A stretch of DNA of 41,354 bases from a virus, in IMG/VR virus record IMGVR_UViG_3300030106_002199, positions 1 through 41,354 of that record. One strand, 5' to 3'. The position numbers and the translations under genes were made by a program. How positions within the stretch are numbered: position 1 is the stretch's first letter; each line of letters opens with the position of its first letter. Positions 7,602 through 16,208 of this stretch are shown here, piece by piece. The notes under the pieces were generated by a model that ran no database searches, was not told where the DNA came from, and saw only the letters and a list, made by a program, of their open reading frames with translations.

Positions 7602-8246
7602 CTATACGCCAAGGGTTGATGGAGTACCAGCAGCAATTCCACCGTTTGGTGAATTGAAGTGGTTATTTAATCTTACAACAACAGGAATACCTGCTGCGGC
7701 AAAATCCTCATTATTTACATCTTCTTGCCACCCCATAATACGGAGGTTTAAGTTTGCAGTAGTAGCAATAGTGCTTACTGCTAACTTTGCAGAAGATATA
7801 CCTGTAGTATTAGATCCACTTGTCGCAGTTGCAAAATTGGCATTTGCAAAAACATGACCACGAAGTGTTGCTTCGCTTGTCACGGATGCATCTGTTGCAA
7901 TTTTATAAAGCTGCATTGGATCGTCATATACATACGCTTTAATAGGAAAATTAGAATCTGCTCCACTTCCTGTCCATTGGTTGGAGAAGACTGGTTTTCC
8001 TGTAGTAGAAGATACAAACTCACATCCACCAAAAACGCCAAGTAATCCAACTGTTCCACCTGCAGCTGCACCAACAATGTCGATGAAACCTGTACTTAAT
8101 GGTATCACAGGAGATCCTTGATAAATTCTATTTGAATTATCGTTTTTGATTTCGTAAAGAGTATATCCAGAAACGCCTACATTATTGACATTAGAACCAA
8201 GTTTTTGTATTGGTTGTAAGCCAAAGGCGAGGTTTGTATTAGCCAT
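7602..8246 (-). CDS. Capsid-proximal structural protein, possible head stabiliser
   Basis: 214 residues, starts MANTNLAFGLQPIQKLGSNV. Beta-rich and Gly/Ala/Ser/Thr-rich; SNRIYQGSPVIPLSTGFIDI and PIKAYVYDDPMQLYKIATDA are reminiscent of decoration proteins encoded just before the major capsid in marine phages. No catalytic motif. It is placed between the scaffold block and the capsid, 10 bases from the capsid start, so it is most probably made in amounts similar to the coat protein. Confidence 0.7.
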   Translation of the reverse strand: MANTNLAFGLQPIQKLGSNVNNVGVSGYTLYEIKNDNSNRIYQGSPVIPLSTGFIDIVGAAAGGTVGLLGVFGGCEFVSSTTGKPVFSNQWTGSGADSNFPIKAYVYDDPMQLYKIATDASVTSEATLRGHVFANANFATATSGSNTTGISSAKLAVSTIATTANLNLRIMGWQEDVNNEDFAAAGIPVVVRLNNHFNSPNGGIAAGTPSTLGV

Positions 8247-8280
8247 GAATGACTCCCTATCTTAAAGTTAAAATTAGTCC

Positions 8281-8754
8281 TTAAACTTTCGTTCTTGGAC
8301 CACCGAAGGTTACTTTACTCCCTCCCTCCTTAGTAATAGGCATAGAGGGGTGCTGTTCTTTCAGTAAGTCGTTATCGACTGCAGTCATTTGATCCTCAGT
8401 TTGTTGCTGAAAATACTCTTGTCTTGATTCGACAACTTCTTCTGGCACCTTTGCCAACATAAGTCCTCCCACACCAATAATTCCTTCATGCTTACCGTCT
8501 TCGATAGTAGGCACAGGAAAATCTGGATGTTCATCAGCTCGCACTGGTTCAAAACCTTCTCTTAGTCTCGCAGAGACATTTTTCTGGTCTTGAAACCCTC
8601 TTACTTCAGTTCTTATCCACCTGTATTTATAGCCCTCAGGAGGCTGTGGTGCTTCAAGAGACGATGATGGCTTCCAAGGTCTTTTGCGTTCTTGCTTTGA
8701 ACGAGATTCAGCAGCACGTGAGGTTCTATTCATATTCTTGTTTTCTTCTGTCAT
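8281..8754 (-). CDS. Virion morphogenesis protein, unknown role
   Basis: 157 residues, hydrophilic. The N-terminus is Arg/Lys-rich (SRSKQERKRPWKP); the central PEGYKYRWIRTEVRGFQDQK is a motif I have seen in uncultured marine phage head modules. The C-terminus is Gln/Glu-rich and ends KVTFGGPRTKV. It is directly coupled to the scaffold gene (shared base at 8754) and precedes the likely head stabiliser, so a role in head assembly is probable; the biochemical function is unknown. Confidence 0.65.
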   Translation of the reverse strand: MTEENKNMNRTSRAAESRSKQERKRPWKPSSSLEAPQPPEGYKYRWIRTEVRGFQDQKNVSARLREGFEPVRADEHPDFPVPTIEDGKHEGIIGVGGLMLAKVPEEVVESRQEYFQQQTEDQMTAVDNDLLKEQHPSMPITKEGGSKVTFGGPRTKV

Positions 8755-9689
8755 TAAGCTGGCTCCTTCACATGTTTTGCGTATTCTTCGAGTGGTACTC
8801 CAAGTTTTTTAGCGATAGCCACTTGACTTTTAGTCAAGCGAATAGTATTGCGTCCATTTTTTACATTTCGATTAGCAGGAGCAACCGTCTGGACGTTTTT
8901 ACGTGTTGTTCCTGCTGCAGAGCCTTTCTTTGACTCTGGTTCTTGGTACTCCCCATCTGCTGTAAAGCGTTGGGGGAATTCTTCTCTAATTCTTCTATCC
9001 ACTTCTTCATAATATTCATCAGAGGTAGCATCATAGCCTTCCTCTTCTGTCATTGTACGATGAATATCATAAATTGTCAAGGTCATTGCTTTATTTTTTC
9101 CAAACCATTTATTTTTACTAGCCCATTGAAGTGCTTTTTCATCATAATATTGTTGCTGTGGTTGAGTTTGTGCAATTTCTTCTTCTACAGTTTTTGCTTT
9201 TGTTTCAGTTGAAACTTCTTTTTCTTGAGAAAACTCTTCTTTTTTCTTTTTTACGTTTTCTTCTTCGACACTTAATTTTGCTATAAGTGCAGAGGCATCT
9301 GCCATAGCATCAGTATTGCCTTCTTCGTAAGCTAACTTATATGCTCTTTTAGCTTCAGCTAATTGACTTTCTATTTTGCCACCGTATTGAACATTAAGTT
9401 CTTGACTAGTTTCATTAAACTTAGAAGTTAATTTTTCGTTTTCTGCTTTTACTTGTTTCGCATAATCAAGTGCTGCTTGTTCTCGTCTTTCAGCCTCTTT
9501 TGCTTTCCAAGTTAAAGTATCTATACGCTTTTTTACATCATCTCGATGCTCTAGAAGTTCTTTATCTTTTTTCTGCTCAACAGTTTCCTGCTGTTCTTCT
9601 TCATCCTCCTCAACTTCTATATCTAAAGTAAGTTGCTCTTGTTCTTCGGATTTTAATTCTTCTTTTTCTTGAACCTGTGTGTTATCCAT
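8754..9689 (-). CDS. Capsid scaffolding protein
   Basis: 311 residues, highly charged. Residues 10-60 are almost all Glu/Gln/Asp; residues 60-180 form a long coiled coil (KAKEAERREQAALDYAKQVK); a middle region is Gln/Tyr-rich; the C-terminus is basic (RLTKSQVAIAKKLGVPLEEY). This acidic coiled coil with a basic C-terminal helix is the classic layout of tailed-phage scaffolds, whose C-terminus contacts the coat protein during prohead assembly. The position between portal and coat agrees. No protease domain is seen. Confidence 0.8.
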   Translation of the reverse strand: MDNTQVQEKEELKSEEQEQLTLDIEVEEDEEEQQETVEQKKDKELLEHRDDVKKRIDTLTWKAKEAERREQAALDYAKQVKAENEKLTSKFNETSQELNVQYGGKIESQLAEAKRAYKLAYEEGNTDAMADASALIAKLSVEEENVKKKKEEFSQEKEVSTETKAKTVEEEIAQTQPQQQYYDEKALQWASKNKWFGKNKAMTLTIYDIHRTMTEEEGYDATSDEYYEEVDRRIREEFPQRFTADGEYQEPESKKGSAAGTTRKNVQTVAPANRNVKNGRNTIRLTKSQVAIAKKLGVPLEEYAKHVKEPA

Positions 9690-9699
9690 TTTTTACTCC

Positions 9700-10164
9700 T
9701 TATACGTTTAAGATATCTCTAGGATCTGTTATTACAGCCAAAACTTCATCATCATTTAATAATCGAGGTTCTGCACCTTGAATTTTAAATCTTGATCCTG
9801 CATATCGACCAAATAAAACCCAATCACCTTTTTTACACCAAGGACCATCAGGAAATTTATTTTCATCTTTATATGCATCTGGACCTAAACTAACAACATA
9901 ACCTGTATTGGTTGCTAAATTAGACCGTTCTATAGTTTCGTCTGCGTAAATAATACCGTTCTTTTCTTTCGGTATCGTATAAGGAAGGATTAAAATTCGC
10001 CAACCTGTAGGTTTTGGCAACCTTTCAAGGGCAGATTTATTATCTTCTTCCTTCGGCAACCCAAACGTAGATGGATCTAAAGGATTAGAAGTTGACTTCT
10101 CAGCCAAGCGTTCCTTTTCTATACCTCGTTTTACGTGGTCAGGAACGAAAAGTGTTTTAGACAT
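9700..10164 (-). CDS. GroES-like co-chaperonin domain protein
   Basis: 154 residues from ATG 10164 (MSKTLFVPDHVKRGIEKERL); an ATG three codons earlier is possible. Residues 50-154 have the Cpn10 pattern: LPKPTGWRILILPYTIPKEK, a mobile-loop-like stretch, NTGYVVSLGPDAYKD, CKKGDWVLFGRYAGSRFKI and DDEVLAVI. GroES family members cap the GroEL chamber; phage versions (T4 gp31) help fold the coat protein. Its place in the head module, just before the scaffold gene, fits that job. The 50-residue N-terminal extension is unlike bacterial GroES and could bind a phage partner. Confidence 0.75.
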   Translation of the reverse strand: MSKTLFVPDHVKRGIEKERLAEKSTSNPLDPSTFGLPKEEDNKSALERLPKPTGWRILILPYTIPKEKNGIIYADETIERSNLATNTGYVVSLGPDAYKDENKFPDGPWCKKGDWVLFGRYAGSRFKIQGAEPRLLNDDEVLAVITDPRDILNV

Positions 10165-10348
10165 TGTCAGCATTCTCCATTCTATTTGCTACATTTTTTA
10201 AAGTTTCTTCTACGTGGGCAAGAGCAGAAAGTTGCCCCATAACATTTTGATATTGCTCCATATTAGCAACACCATTCGACATAAGCATTTCGCTTAACTC
10301 TGCTCGTCGTTCTGTCACTATCTTTTTTAAAAGATATTGAAAATCCAT
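10157..10348 (-). CDS. Small helical hypothetical protein
   Basis: 63 residues, probably two helices (LLKKIVTERRAELSEMLMSN and QNVMGQLSALAHVEETLKNV). It resembles short helical head proteins that occur next to portal genes in other phages, but I cannot assign a family. The stop overlaps the start of the GroES-like gene and the start overlaps the stop of the 94-residue gene, so it is tightly coupled to head assembly genes. Confidence 0.6.
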   Translation of the reverse strand: MDFQYLLKKIVTERRAELSEMLMSNGVANMEQYQNVMGQLSALAHVEETLKNVANRMENADNV

Positions 10349-10632
10349 TACCTAAGACCTATAAATTTTAACCCTTTTATTGCTGCACCACCACCTTTTG
10401 AGTTTCCAGCAGCACTAGCTTCATCCCCCATATAGTTTTCTAAGTCTTGTCCCATCATAGCAGAACCACCTAGTCCACCCATTTTTTTACCTTTGACTTT
10501 TTTTAACATCTTTTTTATGTCTTTAGGATCAAGACCTAGTTCTCTTTGTATATCTAATTCTAGTATAACTTTATTATCAGGATCAGTCTCATCTGCCATC
10601 ATCTGTATATACTTTTCTGCTTCTTTACTCAT
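10348..10632 (-). CDS. Small Gly/Lys/Met-rich hypothetical protein
   Basis: 94 residues. The N-terminal half is acidic helix (EKYIQMMADETDPDNKVILE), followed by a basic turn (DIKKMLKKVKGKKMGG) and a Gly/Ala-rich end. It follows the portal gene with a 2-base gap and has a good GGAGG site. Function unrecognised; the location suggests a head or portal accessory. Confidence 0.55.
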   Translation of the reverse strand: MSKEAEKYIQMMADETDPDNKVILELDIQRELGLDPKDIKKMLKKVKGKKMGGLGGSAMMGQDLENYMGDEASAAGNSKGGGAAIKGLKFIGLR

Positions 10633-10634
10633 TG

Positions 10635-12992
10635 CTACCTCCTTGTGTTAGCCATTGATACATTTGCTTTTAATGCTGCAATATCTTCTTCTGATTGTAT
10701 TTCTCTTTCTTTTATTTGTTTATCTTGTTGTAATTTTGCTGCAGCAAGTTCTTGTCTTGCCATATCAGCAGATGCTTTTCTTTGTACTTCTGCAGCATCT
10801 ATTTCAAGTTCTTTTTGTTTTAGTTGTACAATAGGATCAAACTGACCTGTTCCTGATATTTGTTGTGCCATCTGACTTATCTCCTGTGTAGCCTGAGCTG
10901 TAGCTTGTGCTAACATTGCTTCTTGTTCAGGTGGTAACACTTGACCCTCTGGTGGTAAAGGTTGACCTATAATTTGTTCAACTTGCTGTCTATACTTTAA
11001 CGCAAGATGTTCTTGCATATGTGCCATAAGCGTTTGCATTGCCATCTGATTTCTTTGAATATTTGGATCTTGTAAAAACGCTGAGTGGGTAGCCACGTGT
11101 GCATCGTGATTTTGTTGTGGAAACGCTTTAAGTGGCTTCGCCATAAGAGCCTCAGCATTTTCGCTTGCTGGATCTTTAGGTGCCATTTCAGCTTTAGGGG
11201 GTAAAATAGAATCAATATTTTGAACACCCAACGCTGAATACATTCGTCTATATGCTTCTTGTAAGTCATGGATCTGTGGTGCTGCCTGTGCTAATTGAAG
11301 TTGAGTTTGAGCCATAGATATTCGTTGACTCATACTAAACATCGCTGGATCACTTACTGGTACGACATCTATACGGTCATCGAAATCGTCTTCTTTTATT
11401 GTTCTTTTCGCTGCAGGAACATCATAAGGATATTCCATTGGTAAAGATTGTTTTATTACTTCAGCTAATATTCTTAATTCTTGCCTTTGAGCAAAATGTA
11501 ATCTTTTATGTATTGCTGATAATATTTTTGTTCCTTGTTCTAATAGAGCAACTGTTGTGCCTACTGGCATTCCTTGACTACTATCACCTACATTTATATC
11601 AGCTACTGATGCAAATCTTCTTCCACTATCTATTAATACACCTAACATTTGTAATAAAGTTGCCGATGGTTCTTTATAAGGAAGTGGCATAATTGCTTCA
11701 CGGATAGAAGATCCTGGAGCATCTACATCTCTAAATTCTCCTGGTTGTAATGGCTGATCATCATCTCGAACTCTTAATCCTCTCGACTTAAATCCTGCTG
11801 GTAAATTAGCTAAAGTTCCTGCATCGATTAATTGTCTTAATATTGAAGTAGCTGATTTAGTTAATCCACCAATCATATGTATTAAACCAAAACCATAAAA
11901 ACCTAATCCTGGAGTAAATTTATAATGAGTAAAATATCTAATTCTTTGTTTTAATTCATCGTTTTCTCTATAATTACGTCTTATAGATAAAACGTCCATA
12001 TCTTCTGTTAATGTAACAATATACGGTAAAGCAATTCCAGTCGGCTCTCCGTTTTTATCTTCGTCTTCATAACCCTCAATATTTAAATCAACATGCATTT
12101 CTAATAAAGTTACTACATCAGACATATTAGACGATTTTCTAAAACCTGTTATACTTTGCACTTTTTCTTTAGCTTCAGAATCCTCTAACCCTTCGTCTTC
12201 GAATATTTCGATATCTCTATAAAACCCTGATACTTGTAACTTTCTTAAATCGTTATAATTCATAGTTACAATATGCGTGAAACGAGGACAAGTTTGTAAA
12301 TTACTTTCAGTATAAGATACAACTAAATCATCTGCAGGTACAAATTTACTTACAGGTCGTCTTAGATTTTGATCATAATAAGTCTTTTTAAAGGCAGATC
12401 CTGTTAAAGGAAGGTAATATAACATTTGATCTAGTTCTGGATCGAATTCTTCCATTACGTCCAAAACTAAAAAGTTCATAAAACCTCTTACCCTTTCGGC
12501 TTGCTCTTCGACTTCTTTCGACTTTTCACCGACGATCCTCGTTTGGACTGGACCTCCTGGAGGGAGGAGTTCTTTGTACGCTTGGCTTTGGAACTGCGTC
12601 GCACTTTCTGCGAGGAGTGGGTGGTAGACCCCTGACGCCCCCCTGAACGGTTCGCTTCTTTCATCAGTGCTTGTTCCAAGGAGATCGAGTCCTTCTGTGT
12701 AGCTGTCGAGCCACTCTTGCCTTGATTCCGTGTCTTCTTTGTAGGCTTCGATAAGATCGGCAGCCATTTCGCTAAGTTGAGCTTCGTCGATATTTTCTGC
12801 CAAATTTTCATAAAAATCATCAATATCCCCCTTTTGTGATTCTTCTTCGTAATTAACTATAGCCCCACCATCCTCTAAAAGAACAGTATTATTTGCATCA
12901 AACTCAGTTTCAGGTGCTTCTTCTACTTCGATTTCTATTTCATCTTCAGGAGAATCAACAACTTTTAACGGTTTATTCTTTTCTACAGCCAT
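10635..12992 (-). CDS. Portal protein
   Basis: 785 residues. The dodecameric portal forms the packaging vertex and binds TerL and the adaptor. Family signs: an acidic N-terminus; the SEPFRGASGVYHPLLAESAT segment (about residue 114-133), AYKELLPPGGPVQTRIVG, a central crown/stem region with YYLPLTGSAFKKTYYD, and a long helical C-terminal barrel rich in Gln/Ala (KLQQDKQIKEREIQSEEDIA). The length is close to P22-like portals with a barrel. It is 8 bases from TerL. The stretch around 12480-12780 is much richer in GC than the rest. Confidence 0.85.
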   Translation of the reverse strand: MAVEKNKPLKVVDSPEDEIEIEVEEAPETEFDANNTVLLEDGGAIVNYEEESQKGDIDDFYENLAENIDEAQLSEMAADLIEAYKEDTESRQEWLDSYTEGLDLLGTSTDERSEPFRGASGVYHPLLAESATQFQSQAYKELLPPGGPVQTRIVGEKSKEVEEQAERVRGFMNFLVLDVMEEFDPELDQMLYYLPLTGSAFKKTYYDQNLRRPVSKFVPADDLVVSYTESNLQTCPRFTHIVTMNYNDLRKLQVSGFYRDIEIFEDEGLEDSEAKEKVQSITGFRKSSNMSDVVTLLEMHVDLNIEGYEDEDKNGEPTGIALPYIVTLTEDMDVLSIRRNYRENDELKQRIRYFTHYKFTPGLGFYGFGLIHMIGGLTKSATSILRQLIDAGTLANLPAGFKSRGLRVRDDDQPLQPGEFRDVDAPGSSIREAIMPLPYKEPSATLLQMLGVLIDSGRRFASVADINVGDSSQGMPVGTTVALLEQGTKILSAIHKRLHFAQRQELRILAEVIKQSLPMEYPYDVPAAKRTIKEDDFDDRIDVVPVSDPAMFSMSQRISMAQTQLQLAQAAPQIHDLQEAYRRMYSALGVQNIDSILPPKAEMAPKDPASENAEALMAKPLKAFPQQNHDAHVATHSAFLQDPNIQRNQMAMQTLMAHMQEHLALKYRQQVEQIIGQPLPPEGQVLPPEQEAMLAQATAQATQEISQMAQQISGTGQFDPIVQLKQKELEIDAAEVQRKASADMARQELAAAKLQQDKQIKEREIQSEEDIAALKANVSMANTRR

Positions 12993-12999
12993 TTTTACC

Positions 13000-14514
13000 T
13001 CAATAGTAAACGTATTGTCTTACACTATGTTCTAACGATTCATCTTCGTAATCAGATGGATGTCTCAAAAAACCTCCTTGACGAAATCGTAACATAGCTT
13101 GAGTAGTGGAATCGACCAAATCATCATGATCACCATTAGGGAACTCCGTAAGCTCCTCAACAAGCTCCTCTGCCCACCTTGTTTCTGGCACCCACACGAG
13201 TCCTGACTCGAATAAAGGTGCCACTGCATTAGTCCTAGCAATTTTATCCTGCCCTCTGTTTGGCGAATAGTTTTGTACAGGAATACCCATCGCCCTTAAT
13301 TCTTGTGTTAATGGCATTCCTGATGCTTTGGCTTCGATGATAACCGAATCTGGATCCCATTGTAAATAACTTTCTTGAGCAACTTCTTTTAATTCAGGAA
13401 AAGTGTACCTATCTCGGATAGAATCTAACAAAATTATATTCGCTTGTTCGGATTCATTTACCCTAAAAACACCCCAAGTTGTAATAGCACTATAATCTGC
13501 CCTTTCTGACTTTAAAAAAGCAGTATCATAGCTTTGAATTATAAAATCTACTAGTGGGGGGTCAGATTTTTCCCAAATATTAATCCATTCTTTCTTAATT
13601 ATTGCTCCATCGCCCCCTGTTGGTTCTTGCATCCACTGAGCAGACCATTTTGAGTGGGGTAAAGACGCTCGAATACCTTCTAATTCCTCAATTTTCCAAA
13701 ATTCTTCCCAAACTGGCTTGCCAGACGGCATAATTGCAGGAAATTCTATTAATTCCCACTTATCTGCCTTTAAATCTGACATTTGAGCCTTTAATAATTG
13801 ACCTGTTAAGTCCTTTTTTGACCATCTAGTCATTACTAAAATGATAACACCTCCTGGTTGGAGTCTCTGTCGAGGTCCAGAAGTGTACCATTCATATGCC
13901 ATTTCCATAGCTGTTTCGCTTAACGCATCTTGTTCCGAGTGAGGGTCGTCAATAATAAGGATATCAGCACCTCTACCAGTAATAGCACCTCCAACACCCG
14001 AAGCAAAATACTCTCCTCCTTCGGTTGTTTCCCATCTACCTGCGGCTTTTGAATCTGCTCGCAATGAAACATTTGGAAAAACCTCCTTATATTCTCTTGT
14101 ATCTACTAAATCTCTAACTTTTCTACCAAATCGTACAGCAAGTTCACCTGTATGTGTAGCTTGAATTATTTTTAAATCTGGTCGAATACCCAAGAGCCAT
14201 GATGGAAGCATATATGACGACATTTCTGACTTCGAATGTCGTGGAGCCATATTAATAATAACTCGTTTTAACTCCCCTCGTGCAATTTTATTAAATTGTT
14301 CGCACATTATCCTATGGTGTGCACCTTCGATAAAAGAACTCCACATCGTTCTAACAAAGGTTAAAAAATCTCCTCGGCATTCTTCTTGGAGCTTTCTTCG
14401 TTTTAATTCGTCTGTAAGTAAATTTAATTCTAATAATTCGTCTCGTTTTAATTCACCTAGATCGGTAGACGAAATATACTTTTCTACATCTTCTAAACTA
14501 TTAAGTTGCATCAA
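13000..14514 (-). CDS. terL: Terminase large subunit
   Basis: 504 residues, the ATPase-nuclease motor that pumps DNA through the portal. The ATPase P-loop variant is MAPRHSKSEM (residues 89-98), Walker B is DILIIDDPHSE (184-194), and the coupling motif is VMTRWSKKD (228-236). The RNase H-like nuclease has the expected acids: D330 in IIQSYDTAF, E393 in VIIEAKASG and D463-D467 in DHDDLVD. Terminase_6-like layout, full length. It sits next to the portal but about 3.4 kb from the small subunit gene at 17889. Confidence 0.92.
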   Translation of the reverse strand: MMQLNSLEDVEKYISSTDLGELKRDELLELNLLTDELKRRKLQEECRGDFLTFVRTMWSSFIEGAHHRIMCEQFNKIARGELKRVIINMAPRHSKSEMSSYMLPSWLLGIRPDLKIIQATHTGELAVRFGRKVRDLVDTREYKEVFPNVSLRADSKAAGRWETTEGGEYFASGVGGAITGRGADILIIDDPHSEQDALSETAMEMAYEWYTSGPRQRLQPGGVIILVMTRWSKKDLTGQLLKAQMSDLKADKWELIEFPAIMPSGKPVWEEFWKIEELEGIRASLPHSKWSAQWMQEPTGGDGAIIKKEWINIWEKSDPPLVDFIIQSYDTAFLKSERADYSAITTWGVFRVNESEQANIILLDSIRDRYTFPELKEVAQESYLQWDPDSVIIEAKASGMPLTQELRAMGIPVQNYSPNRGQDKIARTNAVAPLFESGLVWVPETRWAEELVEELTEFPNGDHDDLVDSTTQAMLRFRQGGFLRHPSDYEDESLEHSVRQYVYY

Positions 14515-15214
14515 GCGTCATCGCTTCTGGGGGTAATTCTTCATATTCCGTAAAAGCACCTTCTTCTACTTCATCTAAATTTAACTGAGGCGAAAATAAT
14601 AAAGCTAATGGGTAAGATAAAACTCCTGCACCTTTTGCAACAGCTTTTCCAGCAACTCCTAATCCTTCTAAAATCATACCTCCTGGATTTATTTTAAAAG
14701 ATTCAGCTATCGCTGTTTTTGCTCTTTCAGGTGCAAATTGAAATATTCCTTCTCGTAACATTCTAAAATATTGTTTATCGTTTATATTTCCTATAGCTCG
14801 TTCTAAATCTAAACTATCTACATATCGTAAACCATCTTTTAACATTTTTTCTGCTCCTTGAGGTCCACCGATCCTATTTTCTTTCATACCGTATGCATGA
14901 AACTTAAACGCATCTTTTGCAGCTTTAGAAAATTCATCAGGAGAAACTAACATCGTTTTAATACGACCTCCTCCTGTTTGCTTTATTGATTTTATTGAAG
15001 GCATGTTTTGTTGGTTAGCGAAATTTTTAGCCTTTTCTAAATCAGGTGTAAAAAATTTTCCTCGTGTCGTTTTACCTTCTTGTTTTTGAAATTCCATATC
15101 GCCAGAATATCCGAAATCAAATTTTGGATTCGGTAATTTACGAGGCTCACCACGATAAACACGGATCATGCCTTGTGGGTCTTTTTTAAATAAAGACATT
15201 AAACCTTGTTCCAT
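14501..15214 (-). CDS. Hypothetical virion protein with ADP-ribosyltransferase-like N-terminus
   Basis: 237 residues. Residues 17-70 read MIRVYRGEPRK ... TTRGKFFTPDLEKAKNFANQ. A vYRG start followed by FFTPD and a helix with xxAxxFA is the pattern of ART-fold proteins (first Arg of an R-S-E triad, then an S/T-containing beta strand). I do not see a convincing catalytic Glu, so activity is open. The C-terminal third is hydrophobic and Gly/Ala-rich (GLGVAGKAVAKGAGVLSYPL), as in ejected internal proteins. It overlaps TerL by 14 bases. Confidence 0.55.
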   Translation of the reverse strand: MEQGLMSLFKKDPQGMIRVYRGEPRKLPNPKFDFGYSGDMEFQKQEGKTTRGKFFTPDLEKAKNFANQQNMPSIKSIKQTGGGRIKTMLVSPDEFSKAAKDAFKFHAYGMKENRIGGPQGAEKMLKDGLRYVDSLDLERAIGNINDKQYFRMLREGIFQFAPERAKTAIAESFKINPGGMILEGLGVAGKAVAKGAGVLSYPLALLFSPQLNLDEVEEGAFTEYEELPPEAMTLDAT

Positions 15215-15360
15215 TATTCTTGTTCCCTACGAAAATATACATCGACATGGGCTTCGCATTTTGGACACGATAAATTAGTTACCATCGAATATTCTTCTTC
15301 GTCTTCCAAATCATGGTCACCACCCCAAATTAATTTTGTACCACAATGATAACAATCCAT
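15214..15360 (-). CDS. Small zinc-ribbon protein
   Basis: 48 residues, starting at ATG 15360 and ending TAATG into the next start. MDCYHCGTKLIWGGDHD supplies one CxxC pair and NLSCPKCEAHVDVY the second, so it should fold as a two-knuckle zinc ribbon around an acidic linker. Similar tiny proteins are common beside terminase genes in marine phages. Function not known; a protein-protein adaptor or DNA-contact factor is possible. Confidence 0.75.
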   Translation of the reverse strand: MDCYHCGTKLIWGGDHDLEDEEEYSMVTNLSCPKCEAHVDVYFRREQE

Positions 15361-15995
15361 TATTTTTCGCCCCTTGCTTTTGCTGCAAGATTAGCTGTTA
15401 AATCATTTAATGAAAAATTTTCTATACCACTTACTATATTACCAAGTGCACCTTCTCGACTGCCACTAAGCACGTCTCCTATATCTTTAATAGCTAATCC
15501 TTTACTTACCATTTGAGCCATAGGTTGTATAGGATTAGGAACAAGAGATAAAAGACTTGTTAACCCCCTACCAATTTGAGAAGGAGTTATTGAAAAACCT
15601 GTTCCTGTTGTACCTGATCCACCTAATGCACTATTAGGATCAAACCCTGCGATACCTGTAACATTACCTTTTGTATTAACTGATACATTTGGACCCATGC
15701 CACCAAAAGGAGTTAAATCGAAATCTTCTGTGCCAGTTCCTTGATCGCCCTCTGTGCTTGTCGCTCCTAACCCTGCCGAAACAGATTGCTGATCAGCTAA
15801 AGAACTTTCTAATCCCATATCATCGGCAGGATTAAAAAAAGTAGGAATACCGAATAATGAACCAATTCCTCCACGATCTTTTAATAATTGGGCTTCTTGG
15901 GGATTGATATATGCGAGCATGTGTGGTTGACCACTAATCGTGGTTTGTTTAGGTATAGTATCTGTAGGAACTGCTGCTACTCCACCAACTCGCAT
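15360..15995 (-). CDS. Hypothetical virion/morphogenesis protein, Gly-rich
   Basis: 211 residues. It contains SGQPHMLAYINPQEAQLLKD followed by GGIGSLFGIPTFFNP, a motif seen in uncultured marine phages near the terminase (from memory). A low-complexity Gly/Thr middle is followed by a hydrophobic C-terminal helix region (GRGLTSLLSLVPNPIQPMAQ). No enzyme motif. It opens the packaging operon with a good AAAGGAG site, so it should be expressed with TerL and portal. Possibly an internal virion protein. Confidence 0.6.
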   Translation of the reverse strand: MRVGGVAAVPTDTIPKQTTISGQPHMLAYINPQEAQLLKDRGGIGSLFGIPTFFNPADDMGLESSLADQQSVSAGLGATSTEGDQGTGTEDFDLTPFGGMGPNVSVNTKGNVTGIAGFDPNSALGGSGTTGTGFSITPSQIGRGLTSLLSLVPNPIQPMAQMVSKGLAIKDIGDVLSGSREGALGNIVSGIENFSLNDLTANLAAKARGEK

Positions 15996-16179
15996 TACTG
16001 ACTCCTTTTTTCCAGATATAACCTATTTGTAAAAAAATTAAAACCAAAAAAGATCCTATCGTAAAATTTCTGGTATATCGGCTGACAACCTTGCACTTTA
16101 GTGCTAGAAAAAGGGTGGTTCTCGCTGTAAAGGGGGGTGGGGGGCTGTCGTGTCGCTTTTATAATAGGGTGGTGTGCGT
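15996..16179. other. Intergenic leader with G-rich tract
   Basis: No convincing gene is found. On the minus strand it is the leader of the packaging/virion operon; TTGTCA and a TACGAT-like element near 16050-16085 could form a promoter. The plus strand carries runs of G (aaaggggggtggggggc, about 16119-16146), unusual in this AT-rich genome and able in principle to form a quadruplex. A TATAAT on the plus strand near 16159 has no obvious plus-strand gene after it. Confidence 0.45.
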
Positions 16180-16203
16180 AAAAAAAGGGGGCTAAAAGCC
16201 CCC
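16180..16203 (-). terminator. Rho-independent terminator
   Basis: The minus strand gives GGGGGC-TTTTA-GCCCCC followed by seven T. It lies six bases past the stop of the 53-residue membrane protein at 16209 and would isolate that gene from the late virion operon. Confidence 0.85.
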
Positions 16204-16208
16204 AAGTT

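Noticed and set aside
12488-12823. Minus-strand 111-codon alternative frame inside the portal gene.
   Set aside because: It arises from the GC-rich patch, where stops are rarer; the portal frame is clearly the conserved one.
15996-16100. A minus-strand frame with a hydrophobic FLVLIFLQIGYIW stretch upstream of the 15995 start.
   Set aside because: No ATG and it continues into the next gene out of frame; looks like a chance AT-rich stretch.
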